NCBI GenBank assembly: GCA_947496215.1
Contig: CANMCF010000003.1
Location: 1 to 64,000, forward strand
DNA: 64,000 nt
DNA from: an uncultured Bizionia sp.
Lineage (GTDB): Bacteria > Bacteroidota > Bacteroidia > Flavobacteriales > Flavobacteriaceae
Direction: 5' to 3'
In this document: in pieces, positions 43,863 through 51,411 of the stretch
Numbering within the stretch: the stretch's first letter is position 1
How the letters are laid out: the number at the start of each line of letters is the position of its first letter
The notes under the pieces: generated by a model
What the model saw: only the letters and a program-made list of their open reading frames with translations
What the model was told of the DNA's origin: nothing
Database searches by the model: none
Made by a program: the position numbers and the translations under genes

Positions 43863-45089
43863 TTAGTTTGGAGCATAAGAACTCTTCAACTCCATAAGAG
43901 TAATTTCTGGCCGCATACCCAATCGTCCAGGAAATCCCAACCATCCCAACCCACGATTGACATAGAGAAATTGTTGCTTGACGTTATACAAACCTGCCCA
44001 ATGCTTGTACTTGTATTTTATTGGACTCCATTTCATTTCCTTATATTCAAAGCCTGCTTGCATGCCATGTGTGTGTCCAGAAAGCGTAAGAGCCACATTG
44101 GTTTTATCAACAACTTCTTCTGCCCAATGTGTAGGATCATGTGAGAGCAATATTTTAAATGGAACGTTTTTAACCTTTTCCAATCCCTTTTGTAAATCAC
44201 CAAATTGCTTAAAAGGGGGACTTCCCCAGTTTTCGACACCTATTATGGCTATTTCTTCTTCTGAATTTGAAATAATTTCAGATTCATTGAGCAGCAACTT
44301 AAAATCTATACCCTGATAAAACTGTTTTATCTCTTCAAAGTTCGCTTGTTTTGCCGCTATAGATTCCCATTCGCCATAATCACCATAATCATGGTTTCCC
44401 AAAACAGAATATTTTCCCCTTTTAGATTCTAATTGTCCAAACACCCGCTGCCAACCTCTTAATTCCCATGAATAGTTGTTTACCAAATCGCCAGTAAAAA
44501 ATATAAAGTCTGGCTTTAGGTCATTAACCGTGTTCACAACCTGTCTTAAAATAGGGAAACGGTGGTTGAAGCTTCCCAAATGAGCATCAGACAATTGTAC
44601 GATTCTCAAACCATCAAACGTTTTCGGCAAATTTTCAAATAAAATTTTAACATGATAAGTCTTGAAGCGGTACAAGGTTCTGAAAATCCCAAATAGAATG
44701 ACAAAAAAAGGTAGGAACCCTGAAAACAAACCAACTAATGGGACAACAATCAATGAAGCTGTTTCTGATATCGAATAATTTATCAAATAAAGAATAGTTA
44801 TAACAATGACGAAAATTAACTTAGGAATGAAAGAAGATACCGTTAAACCATACAACGAGCTTATCAAGAGTTGTTTTCGTTTGGGGTCTACATCATCCAA
44901 CCTAACCTTTAAAATGAGTATTGAAGTCATCAACCCAATTGAAAACAACCAAAACAAGGCACTTATCATAGTTTTGAGTGTTGGATGGATCAATTGTGTA
45001 ATTGTACTCAACCAATAAAAGGCCAATACATCCACAATTAAAATGACCAAGCATAAAAGCAAGATGGTATAGAACGAATAACTGCGCAT
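43863..45089 (-). CDS. Membrane-anchored metallophosphoesterase
   Basis: The 408-residue protein has four hydrophobic segments in residues 1-~140 and a calcineurin-like phosphoesterase domain from ~155. The metal ligand motifs are complete: DAHLG, FTGDLVN, LGNHDYGDYG, LSHDP, and SGHTHGMQ. The arrangement resembles YkuE/LpxG-type enzymes, which cleave UDP-2,3-diacylglucosamine or phospholipids at the membrane. The substrate is not predictable here. It follows a phospholipid synthesis gene by 11 bases, which fits a lipid role. Confidence 0.88.
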   Translation of the reverse strand: MRSYSFYTILLLCLVILIVDVLAFYWLSTITQLIHPTLKTMISALFWLFSIGLMTSILILKVRLDDVDPKRKQLLISSLYGLTVSSFIPKLIFVIVITILYLINYSISETASLIVVPLVGLFSGFLPFFVILFGIFRTLYRFKTYHVKILFENLPKTFDGLRIVQLSDAHLGSFNHRFPILRQVVNTVNDLKPDFIFFTGDLVNNYSWELRGWQRVFGQLESKRGKYSVLGNHDYGDYGEWESIAAKQANFEEIKQFYQGIDFKLLLNESEIISNSEEEIAIIGVENWGSPPFKQFGDLQKGLEKVKNVPFKILLSHDPTHWAEEVVDKTNVALTLSGHTHGMQAGFEYKEMKWSPIKYKYKHWAGLYNVKQQFLYVNRGLGWLGFPGRLGMRPEITLMELKSSYAPN

Positions 45090-45100
45090 AGGTGGATGAA

Positions 45101-45700
45101 TTAATTGTTGCTTTTCTTTTTCTTCAATCTTCTTTTATCTCGCAATGCCCAATAAACTCCTTTTACGTCAGATGCCCAGACATCATACATGAAGATGAGT
45201 GCCACTTCCTCTAATGTTTCCAACAAACCAACTGCAATCATAACATAGAACAAAGTACAATCAGGGCTAAAAAACAGGGCATGCAAAATGAATGTACTTT
45301 GCATGATTGCTGAAAATTTCGCAAAATAGGTATGAAAGGCTGTTGCCTTGCCATATTTCCAATAGGCTATTATCATTTGAACGACATACGGAATGAATGC
45401 AATGAGTATTATAGTCAAGTTCATTTTAATGAACTCTTTCTCAAAAACGAATAACCCTATCAATCCTATGATCAATGTGATTTGGTCTCCAAACGAATCT
45501 AACTGAGAGCCTCTTGGACTTGTTATTTCAAGTTTTCTAGCCAAATAACCATCTATGGCATCTGTTAGATAACTGATTAGTAAAAACCATGTAAAAATCA
45601 ATCGTTGGTCAAAACAAATCAAAACCACAAGAAAAGGAGCGGCAAGGATGCGATAAAACGAAAACCAGTCGGCAATATTGAAATTTTTGAACGTGAGCAT
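45101..45700 (-). CDS. CDP-alcohol phosphatidyltransferase family protein
   Basis: The 199-residue integral membrane protein has the catalytic motif D-x2-DG-x2-AR-x8-G-x3-D-x3-D around residues 47-74 (DAIDGYLAR ... GSQLDSFGD). It probably makes a phosphoglyceride headgroup such as phosphatidylglycerophosphate or a related lipid; PgsA and PssA-like enzymes cannot be told apart. Hydrophobic segments flank the motif, and the C-terminus is Lys-rich (KRRLKKKKS). Confidence 0.87.
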   Translation of the reverse strand: MLTFKNFNIADWFSFYRILAAPFLVVLICFDQRLIFTWFLLISYLTDAIDGYLARKLEITSPRGSQLDSFGDQITLIIGLIGLFVFEKEFIKMNLTIILIAFIPYVVQMIIAYWKYGKATAFHTYFAKFSAIMQSTFILHALFFSPDCTLFYVMIAVGLLETLEEVALIFMYDVWASDVKGVYWALRDKRRLKKKKSNN

Positions 45701-46037
45701 TTTTTTAAATTTAAAGCGATTGATCCCTATAAAAATTCAGGCAATTTTTAAGAGTTATTATTTCATCTTGCAAGAATTTTGCTTGATCAAGCAAATCATG
45801 AACAGTATCTTAGAGCAACCTTTGCCTTTCAACTTTACTTCTATATCATTTTGAGTTTCTTGCTTGATGGTCAATTTTTCTTCTCCACCAAAAGCTTCCA
45901 TCATTTGTCCGCCTCCTAACATGTGTTATGAAATTGTTCTTTTTCTCCAAAATAAAAAAGTTTGAATCACTCCAAAAATAACATCAATGCTACAGGTTCA
46001 AAATGATAAAAATCAACTTTTTAATACATAGTGAGCA
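45701..46037. other. Intergenic region with a possible small ORF and an 18-bp palindrome
   Basis: A frame at 45758-45922 (-) is described separately. TTTGCTTGATCAAGCAAA at 45778-45795 is a perfect palindrome. No clear promoter is seen. Confidence 0.4.
45758..45922 (-). CDS. Possible small protein, 54 residues
   Basis: ATG at 45922 opens MLGGGQMMEAFGGEEKL and the frame ends in TAA at 45758. The first ~35 residues look protein-like (charged, with codon usage like real genes, Gly-rich start), while the last part includes a palindromic stretch and Cys residues (LFMICLIKQNSCKMK). It may be a real small protein, or the remnant of a longer gene. It is 115 bases downstream of the ABC ATPase gene in the same direction. 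Confidence 0.3.
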   Translation of the reverse strand: MLGGGQMMEAFGGEEKLTIKQETQNDIEVKLKGKGCSKILFMICLIKQNSCKMK

Positions 46038-46715
46038 TTATTGACTTATTATTTCACCATCTCCCATTTGTATGATTCTGTTTGTTCTATTCGCAAAATC
46101 TTCGTCATGAGTGACAATAAGCAATGACAATCCTTGTTCTTCACTTAATTCCTTGAAAATATTGAACACATTGTCTGCATTATAGCTATCCAAATTTCCC
46201 GTTGGCTCATCCCCCATGATAATAGAAGGATTGTTTATCAATGCTCTGGCAATGGCAACACGTTGCTTTTCTCCTCCCGAAATACGAGATGCCTTTTTCT
46301 TCGCCAAACCCTCAATATTCAACATTTTCAGTTTTTGAAAAGCATCTTCTTCAATCTCTTCATATGATTTTTCAGCTAGCTTTTTTGCTGGAAGCATAAC
46401 ATTATCCAACACCGAAAATTCCGATAGCAAATAATGAAATTGAAATACGAAACCAATGTGCTTGTTTCTAATGAAGGATAGTTTTTCTCTAGCATCTCCA
46501 GTTATTAATTCATTGTTTATGTAAAGTTCTCCCTCATAATCCGTATCCATTGTAGATAGGATGTAAAGCAACGTAGATTTACCACAACCTGATTTACCCA
46601 TAATGGAAGTAAACTCACCCTTTTCCACTTGGAAGTTAATGTTTTTCAACACGTGAAAAAGCACAGGTCTTTTAAAGTACTTGTTGATATTTTTTGCCTC
46701 TAATACAACACTCAT
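46038..46715 (-). CDS. LolD/MacB-like ABC transporter ATP-binding protein
   Basis: The 225-residue ATPase has Walker A GKSGCGKST (near residue 39), the signature RISGGEKQRVAIARAL, Walker B IIMGDEPTGNLDS and an H-loop VTHDEDFA. The family (LolD, MacB, FtsE) powers extrusion or transport across the periplasm by FtsX-type permeases. It follows the permease gene by one base, and both are with an HlyD-type adaptor, which indicates a MacAB-like tripartite exporter. Confidence 0.93.
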   Translation of the reverse strand: MSVVLEAKNINKYFKRPVLFHVLKNINFQVEKGEFTSIMGKSGCGKSTLLYILSTMDTDYEGELYINNELITGDAREKLSFIRNKHIGFVFQFHYLLSEFSVLDNVMLPAKKLAEKSYEEIEEDAFQKLKMLNIEGLAKKKASRISGGEKQRVAIARALINNPSIIMGDEPTGNLDSYNADNVFNIFKELSEEQGLSLLIVTHDEDFANRTNRIIQMGDGEIISQ

Positions 46716-46716
46716 T

Positions 46717-47982
46717 TCATTGCCCTCTAATAATTCGTACTGGGTCTATTTTTTTTGCTTTCTTCGAAGGTAAATACCCTGCCAAAAAAGTGGATGCCAT
46801 CGCAAATGAAAAACCTATTGCAAAAAACAATGGATTTATATTGACCGGATAGGTTGCAACTGTTGGCAAGGCTTCCGTTTGAAAAGGAATGGTAGAAATC
46901 AAAACAGTTAATCCATAACCAATGAGCAATCCCAAAACACCTCCAACAAAACCAATAATCATAGCTTGACTCATAAAAATGAGCTGCACATCTTTACCGG
47001 AAAAGCCAGTTGCCTTCAGTATTGCGATATCATTCATTTTTTCATAAATAAGCATGTTCAAAATATTGTATATGCCAAACCCAGCAACTATCAACAACGT
47101 AATGGAAACGGAATAAGTAATAAGGTTTCTAATGGTTGTACCTGTTTCAAATTGCGCATTGGCCGTATTGATGTCCACAGCTCTAACATTGAATTGCTTT
47201 TCAATGCTTTTTGACATTGGAAGTGCTTGATCGATATGGTGAAGTTTAATATTGATATCGGTGACATAATTCTCGGCTTCACCTAAAATGCGTTGTACTG
47301 TCTTTAAGTTTGCAAAACTCTGAATGGCATCGACATCTGCGATGCCACTTTGGTACAACCCCACTATTTTCAAAGGAAAGACATCTCCAGAAATAGTGCT
47401 GATTTGTATCCTATCACCAACATCCAAGGACATTTTGTTCGCTATGCCAGAACCCAACAAAATACCATTGTCACTATTATGCAAAGCTTGTGGTGAGCCT
47501 TTTACTATATAATCCTGAATGTTAAACCACTTTGCTTCGTCCAAAGGTATTATCCCTGTTAAATTGCCCCCTATTTCAATAGAGCCAGCTATGTAAAATA
47601 TGGTTGCCTTTATCTGCGGAATTGCTCCACGTACGTTTTCATTTTCACTTAAATATTTAATAATGGGTAATGCATTGTAAATTTTTTTTTGACTTAATTT
47701 CGGCTTGACAGAATGAACAATATTCATACTATTGCCAAACTCACTGTACAAATCCACAGGTTGTACTTTTGAAGGTTTAATCTCATTGTATAAATGAATG
47801 TGTGGCGTTTGGTTTAATATCAAATCATCCAACATGCCATTCAAGCCAGTCATGAAACACACCAACGTAATGTAAGCACCTATACCAAAGGCAACACCAA
47901 GTGCAGCAGTAGATGTTTGTTTGATTTTAGTAAACAAATGTGTTTTTGCAATGTTCAATATCACTTTCCAATTAGTCATCAT
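46717..47982 (-). CDS. FtsX-like ABC transporter permease
   Basis: The 421-residue protein has an N-terminal membrane segment, a large periplasmic MacB-PCD-like domain, and three C-terminal membrane segments with the FtsX pattern (SITLLIVAGFGIYNILNMLI, LLIGYGLTVLI, FLAGYLPSKKAKKIDPVRIIRG). It overlaps the HlyD gene by 4 bases and precedes the ATPase. Its cargo (peptide, lipid or drug) is unknown. Confidence 0.92.
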   Translation of the reverse strand: MMTNWKVILNIAKTHLFTKIKQTSTAALGVAFGIGAYITLVCFMTGLNGMLDDLILNQTPHIHLYNEIKPSKVQPVDLYSEFGNSMNIVHSVKPKLSQKKIYNALPIIKYLSENENVRGAIPQIKATIFYIAGSIEIGGNLTGIIPLDEAKWFNIQDYIVKGSPQALHNSDNGILLGSGIANKMSLDVGDRIQISTISGDVFPLKIVGLYQSGIADVDAIQSFANLKTVQRILGEAENYVTDINIKLHHIDQALPMSKSIEKQFNVRAVDINTANAQFETGTTIRNLITYSVSITLLIVAGFGIYNILNMLIYEKMNDIAILKATGFSGKDVQLIFMSQAMIIGFVGGVLGLLIGYGLTVLISTIPFQTEALPTVATYPVNINPLFFAIGFSFAMASTFLAGYLPSKKAKKIDPVRIIRGQ

Positions 47983-49061
47983 TCTGGTTTATATAACTGT
48001 GTGTGCCTTGAAATTCCTGACAAGACTTCTATGTGTTCCATATTTTCCAAACCTTTGGTGACAGTTATCAAACCTTCCTTGGTTTTCACCTTGTTGCCAT
48101 CTATCAAATAATCCTTTGGTATGGTAAGCACATTTGTTTTCTTGCCAACTATGATGTTGGCTTCACCTGAAAGTCCTGGATATAACGTCCTTGGTGCTTT
48201 GTCAAAAAGGGCTTCGACGGTGAACGTTTGATTACGCTCATCCTTTTTAGGATAGATCTTAGAGATGTAGCCTGTAAAGATCTCTCCATCATAAGCATCT
48301 AAATAGAGTAAGACTTCTTGCGATTTCGAAATACGAACAATATCCACTTCGTCTACCAACATTTCTATTATGAACACATCTTTACTACCAATTGCCGCTA
48401 TGGGCTCGATAGAATTTATTATCTCTCCAAGCTTTTTGTATAGCTCATAGACTTTACCATTTATCTTACTATTCACAGTGAAATCTTTAGTATTGATTAA
48501 TGAGGTCTGATAATTGTTTTCTGATTGCTGAACCGTAGTTTCTAGTTCTCTCTTTGATCGACCATATCTACTTCTTAGTAATTTCAAGGCATTCATGGAT
48601 AGTTCGTAATTTAATTTTTTAGTTTCTAATTGCACTTCAGAACCTATGCTTTGTTCCCATAATTTCCTTTGTCTGAAATAGTTGATCGAATCGTTTTTAC
48701 ATTTGAGCATCGCTGAATTAATTTCATTTTCAATAGAGTTCAAAATTGCCTCGCTCCCACTATAATTCTGCTTTGCCAATTCTAATGACAATCGTGCATT
48801 TTGTACATTTAACAAAGACGTGTTATTTGTAATTTGAAATAGAGTTTGGCCTTTGGAAACGATATCGCCTTCCTCAACAAAAATATCATCTAAAATTCCG
48901 CTGACACTGGCATATATTTCATACAAGCTATCTGGTTGTATGGTTGCCGAAGAATATACAGATTCTGTTAATGTCCTAACTTCTGGGAGTATTTTGTCTT
49001 CTCTTGTTGAACATTTTAAAAACAAAAGGCCAAATAGAGCTATTGTAGCAAAAATTCTCAT
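47979..49061 (-). CDS. HlyD/MacA-type periplasmic adaptor lipoprotein
   Basis: The 360-residue protein starts with a lipoprotein signal ending in LLFLKCS (Cys17). A biotinyl-lipoyl-like half (SVSGILDDIFVEEGDIVSKGQTLFQI), a coiled coil (about residues 80-190), and barrel segments (IEMLVDEVDIVRI, YPGLSGEANIIVGKK) follow. This is the membrane-fusion protein of the exporter encoded downstream. It lies 6 bases after the WG-repeat gene. Confidence 0.93.
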   Translation of the reverse strand: MRIFATIALFGLLFLKCSTREDKILPEVRTLTESVYSSATIQPDSLYEIYASVSGILDDIFVEEGDIVSKGQTLFQITNNTSLLNVQNARLSLELAKQNYSGSEAILNSIENEINSAMLKCKNDSINYFRQRKLWEQSIGSEVQLETKKLNYELSMNALKLLRSRYGRSKRELETTVQQSENNYQTSLINTKDFTVNSKINGKVYELYKKLGEIINSIEPIAAIGSKDVFIIEMLVDEVDIVRISKSQEVLLYLDAYDGEIFTGYISKIYPKKDERNQTFTVEALFDKAPRTLYPGLSGEANIIVGKKTNVLTIPKDYLIDGNKVKTKEGLITVTKGLENMEHIEVLSGISRHTQLYKPE

Positions 49062-49067
49062 TTCGTA

Positions 49068-49676
49068 TTAATCTATTTTTCTTATACTCCAATTCTTGTT
49101 TTTTGTCTTTATGGCTATCAACTCCTCTGAAATAAATCTTGAAGTAACAATTGGTGCCTTGACAAAATTAGATGGTGTCAAACCTATGTAAACGGCTTCG
49201 GTCAAGTAATTTTCAATCTCACCTTTAGCATCTATGAGTACTTCAAAATATTTGTATTTTACCACTTCCTTGTTCAATATTTCATTTTTGCCAAGATCTA
49301 CTTTAACCAATTCTAACGCAATGGCTGATCCATTGTTAAAGTTGATGGCATTCAAAAACCGAGGTGTGATCACCGTTTTCCCAGACATATCAATATAACC
49401 GTAGTAAGGAATACCATCTTTTTTTTGAGTAATCAAACACCTACCATCACTAAAGACAGGATAAGTGCCCTGTTTCGATTTCGTGGCCACTAGATCGTCC
49501 CTAAAGTCAATGATCATAGAGCCTTCAGTATTTATAAAAGCCCATTGACTCCCCTTCTTAATAGCTGAAACACCATCATTGAAAGGCGAAATGTAATCCA
49601 ATTGGCCAATCTCTTGTGAAATACCCCAAAATGACATTAGAATGAACGTGACAAGTAAAACAACTGTTTTTTTCAT
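49068..49676 (-). CDS. Secreted WG-repeat protein
   Basis: The 202-residue protein has a signal peptide (MKKTVVLLVTFILMSFWGISQ) and WG-type repeats (DGVSAIKKGSQWAFINTEG, YYGYIDMSGKTVITPRF), predicted to form short beta hairpins. Function is unknown. As first gene of a four-gene operon with the exporter, it may be its accessory or cargo. Confidence 0.82.
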   Translation of the reverse strand: MKKTVVLLVTFILMSFWGISQEIGQLDYISPFNDGVSAIKKGSQWAFINTEGSMIIDFRDDLVATKSKQGTYPVFSDGRCLITQKKDGIPYYGYIDMSGKTVITPRFLNAINFNNGSAIALELVKVDLGKNEILNKEVVKYKYFEVLIDAKGEIENYLTEAVYIGLTPSNFVKAPIVTSRFISEELIAIKTKNKNWSIRKID

Positions 49677-49765
49677 AATAAAAATTATATTTAGATTATT
49701 ATGATAAAAGTATCCCGAAATATTGCTTTATAAAATGATATTGATCATCTATGAAAAAGATATTT

Positions 49766-50464
49766 TCACAAAGTACTCAATGCTATTTCCATCATTTGGT
49801 TAAAAGTGCTTTCACGCTCTTCTGCAGTGGTCCTTTCTTTAGTCACCAGAGAGTCAGAAATGGTTAAAATAGCCAAAGCCCTAACATTGAACTTTGCTGC
49901 TATGGTATATAAGCCAGCCGCTTCCATCTCAACACATAGTACACCAAACTCTGCCCATTTTTTATACGAATCGAAATCATCTTCATAGAATTCGTCTGCA
50001 GACAATACATTTCCTGCTTTAATGGGGATATGTTGTTCTTTGGCATAGGCTACTGCTTTCATGAACAATTCAAAATTGGCAGTTGGAGAATAATCTGCAT
50101 TGATAAATCTTGAATTATTAATACCCGACGTTGAAGATGCAGCCATGGCAATGACGATATCTCTAATCTTAACATCTTTTTGATACGAACCAGCAGAGCC
50201 AACACGAATTAAATTTTTGACACCATAATCGTTAATCAATTCATGACAGTAGATCAATGCCGATGGAATGCCCATTCCCGAACCTTGAACAGAAACACGC
50301 TTCCCATTGTAGGTTCCAGTAAACCCAAGCATACCTCGAACATCATTATAACAGAATGCGTTTTCCAAAAAGGTTTCTGCAATCCATTTTGCGCGCAGTG
50401 GGTCTCCAGGCAATAAAACTGTTTCTGCAATTTCTCCTTTTTTTGCTTTTATATGCGTACTCAC
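49766..50464 (-). CDS. deoD: Purine-nucleoside phosphorylase, DeoD type
   Basis: The 232-residue enzyme splits purine (deoxy)nucleosides with phosphate for salvage. Signatures are [29 protein letters not shown] at the start, [34 protein letters not shown] (nucleoside and ribose contacts), and SDSLVTKE with the catalytic Asp. It follows the TerB-like gene by 23 bases and could be co-transcribed. Confidence 0.96.
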   Translation of the reverse strand: MSTHIKAKKGEIAETVLLPGDPLRAKWIAETFLENAFCYNDVRGMLGFTGTYNGKRVSVQGSGMGIPSALIYCHELINDYGVKNLIRVGSAGSYQKDVKIRDIVIAMAASSTSGINNSRFINADYSPTANFELFMKAVAYAKEQHIPIKAGNVLSADEFYEDDFDSYKKWAEFGVLCVEMEAAGLYTIAAKFNVRALAILTISDSLVTKERTTAEERESTFNQMMEIALSTL

Positions 50465-50487
50465 TTTACTTGGTTTTGGTTACAATG

Positions 50488-50868
50488 TCATCTATTAAAT
50501 TCAATACTCAACTTTGCCAACAATATGAGCTCAGATTTGTTCTTTCTTGAAAAGCTTGAAGCAATGGCATTTGCCGTTCTTAAAATTAATCGCTTTGTTT
50601 CTTGCGTGAACAAGTGTTCGTTTTCATTTTTGAATAGGACAAAACTATTAAAACAATCCTCGGCATTGTACTCTTGGTCTGTGTTCAACCAATTAAAAAC
50701 ATCAAGTACCGGGTAAGAATCATCAACAGGTATCCAATGTTCCATAACCATTTTCTTTAAAGCATTTTCTTCAATCTCATCGACATTGCCATCTGCAACT
50801 GCAATGGCATAGAATAGTTTCCCCAAGTTTTGATAAAAAGCTCTCGATCTTTTAGGATTGCCTGCCAT
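50488..50868 (-). CDS. TerB-like hypothetical protein
   Basis: The 126-residue protein is soluble and helical. The segment LFYAIAVADGNVDEIEENALKKMV is like the metal-binding EF-hand-like loop of TerB/DUF533 tellurite-resistance-type proteins. The function is unknown; no tellurite gene is nearby. It begins with MAGNPKRSRAFYQNLG at ATG 50868. Confidence 0.6.
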   Translation of the reverse strand: MAGNPKRSRAFYQNLGKLFYAIAVADGNVDEIEENALKKMVMEHWIPVDDSYPVLDVFNWLNTDQEYNAEDCFNSFVLFKNENEHLFTQETKRLILRTANAIASSFSRKNKSELILLAKLSIEFNR

Positions 50869-51204
50869 AAAACATATTTAAATTTTAGATTCCTTATCAA
50901 AAATAAAGAATTGACCTGCCATGAATTATGATATAAATCAGTCTATTGAATCAAAGTTCATATATCATTGTGAACTTTGACTTAAAGTTAAATCTAATGC
51001 ATTTTTGTTGTTGATTTCCAATTGGGACCATAGTTGGACTAGCAATAGAAGTCCAGTACTTAGAAGTATGTTTCAATGTATCAGAATGCAACAAAATATA
51101 GGTTTTTGCAAACACTAGCCTTGACCAAGCACTTATAATCAACACCTTCATAATTCAAATCGAAGATTCATAATCCGGAGGCAAGAGGATCGTATTAAAA
51201 TATA
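50869..51204. other. Gene-free region with an inverted repeat and tRNA-like fragment
   Basis: A perfect 10-bp inverted repeat (TCAAAGTTCA / TGAACTTTGA) lies at 50951-50980 around a 10-base loop. At 51162-51193 is a tRNA-Met-like fragment, given separately. A 66-codon frame on the minus strand is not credible. Confidence 0.5.
51162..51193 (+). pseudogene. Degenerate tRNA-Met 3'-half fragment
   Basis: GATTCATAATCCGGAGG and GAGGATCGT line up with bases 14842-14873 of the intact tRNA-Met (anticodon loop, variable region, start of the T arm); about three quarters of the 32 bases match, including the unusual GGATCGT. The T arm then decays. Orientation is the same as the intact gene. It may be an attachment-site remnant or just a dead tRNA copy. 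Confidence 0.45.
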
Positions 51205-51382
51205 AAAAGCTTCTACATCTCTGTAAAAGCTTTTGTCTTATTCTCTTTGCTATGCTTACTCAGTCACAGACGAACGCTAGCTGTTTATAACACCTACCCA
51301 ATCCCATAAAAACAAAAAACCTTTACTTCTGCAAAGGTTTTTTGTTTTTGCTTACTCTTACCTCCACTAGTTACAAACTAGC
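51205..51382 (-). repeat. Dispersed ~180-bp palindromic element, copy 2
   Basis: It is the second copy of the element at 42721-42903, with the same order of parts: AAAAGCTTCTACA/TGTAAAAGCTTTT hairpin, CACAGACGAACGCTAGCTG core, CCTTTACTTCTGCAAAGG hairpin with A and T runs, and a CTAGTT-ACA-AACTAG palindrome. It starts about 30 bases past the stop of the RHS gene, whose transcript the second hairpin could end. It is 11 bases from the tRNA-like fragment. Confidence 0.75.
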
Positions 51383-51411
51383 TGGAGAGTTAATATCTAG
51401 ATTAATCACTA

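Noticed and set aside
50951..51151. 66-codon minus-strand frame between the TerB-like and RHS loci
   Set aside because: No recognisable domain, composition not like genes here, and it begins close to an inverted repeat and tRNA-like debris. It was considered as an RHS immunity gene, but it gives no support for that.
14815..51193. Calling a defined genomic island with att sites
   Set aside because: No integrase, relaxase or transposase is visible and the tRNA fragment is diverged; it is given only as a hypothesis.
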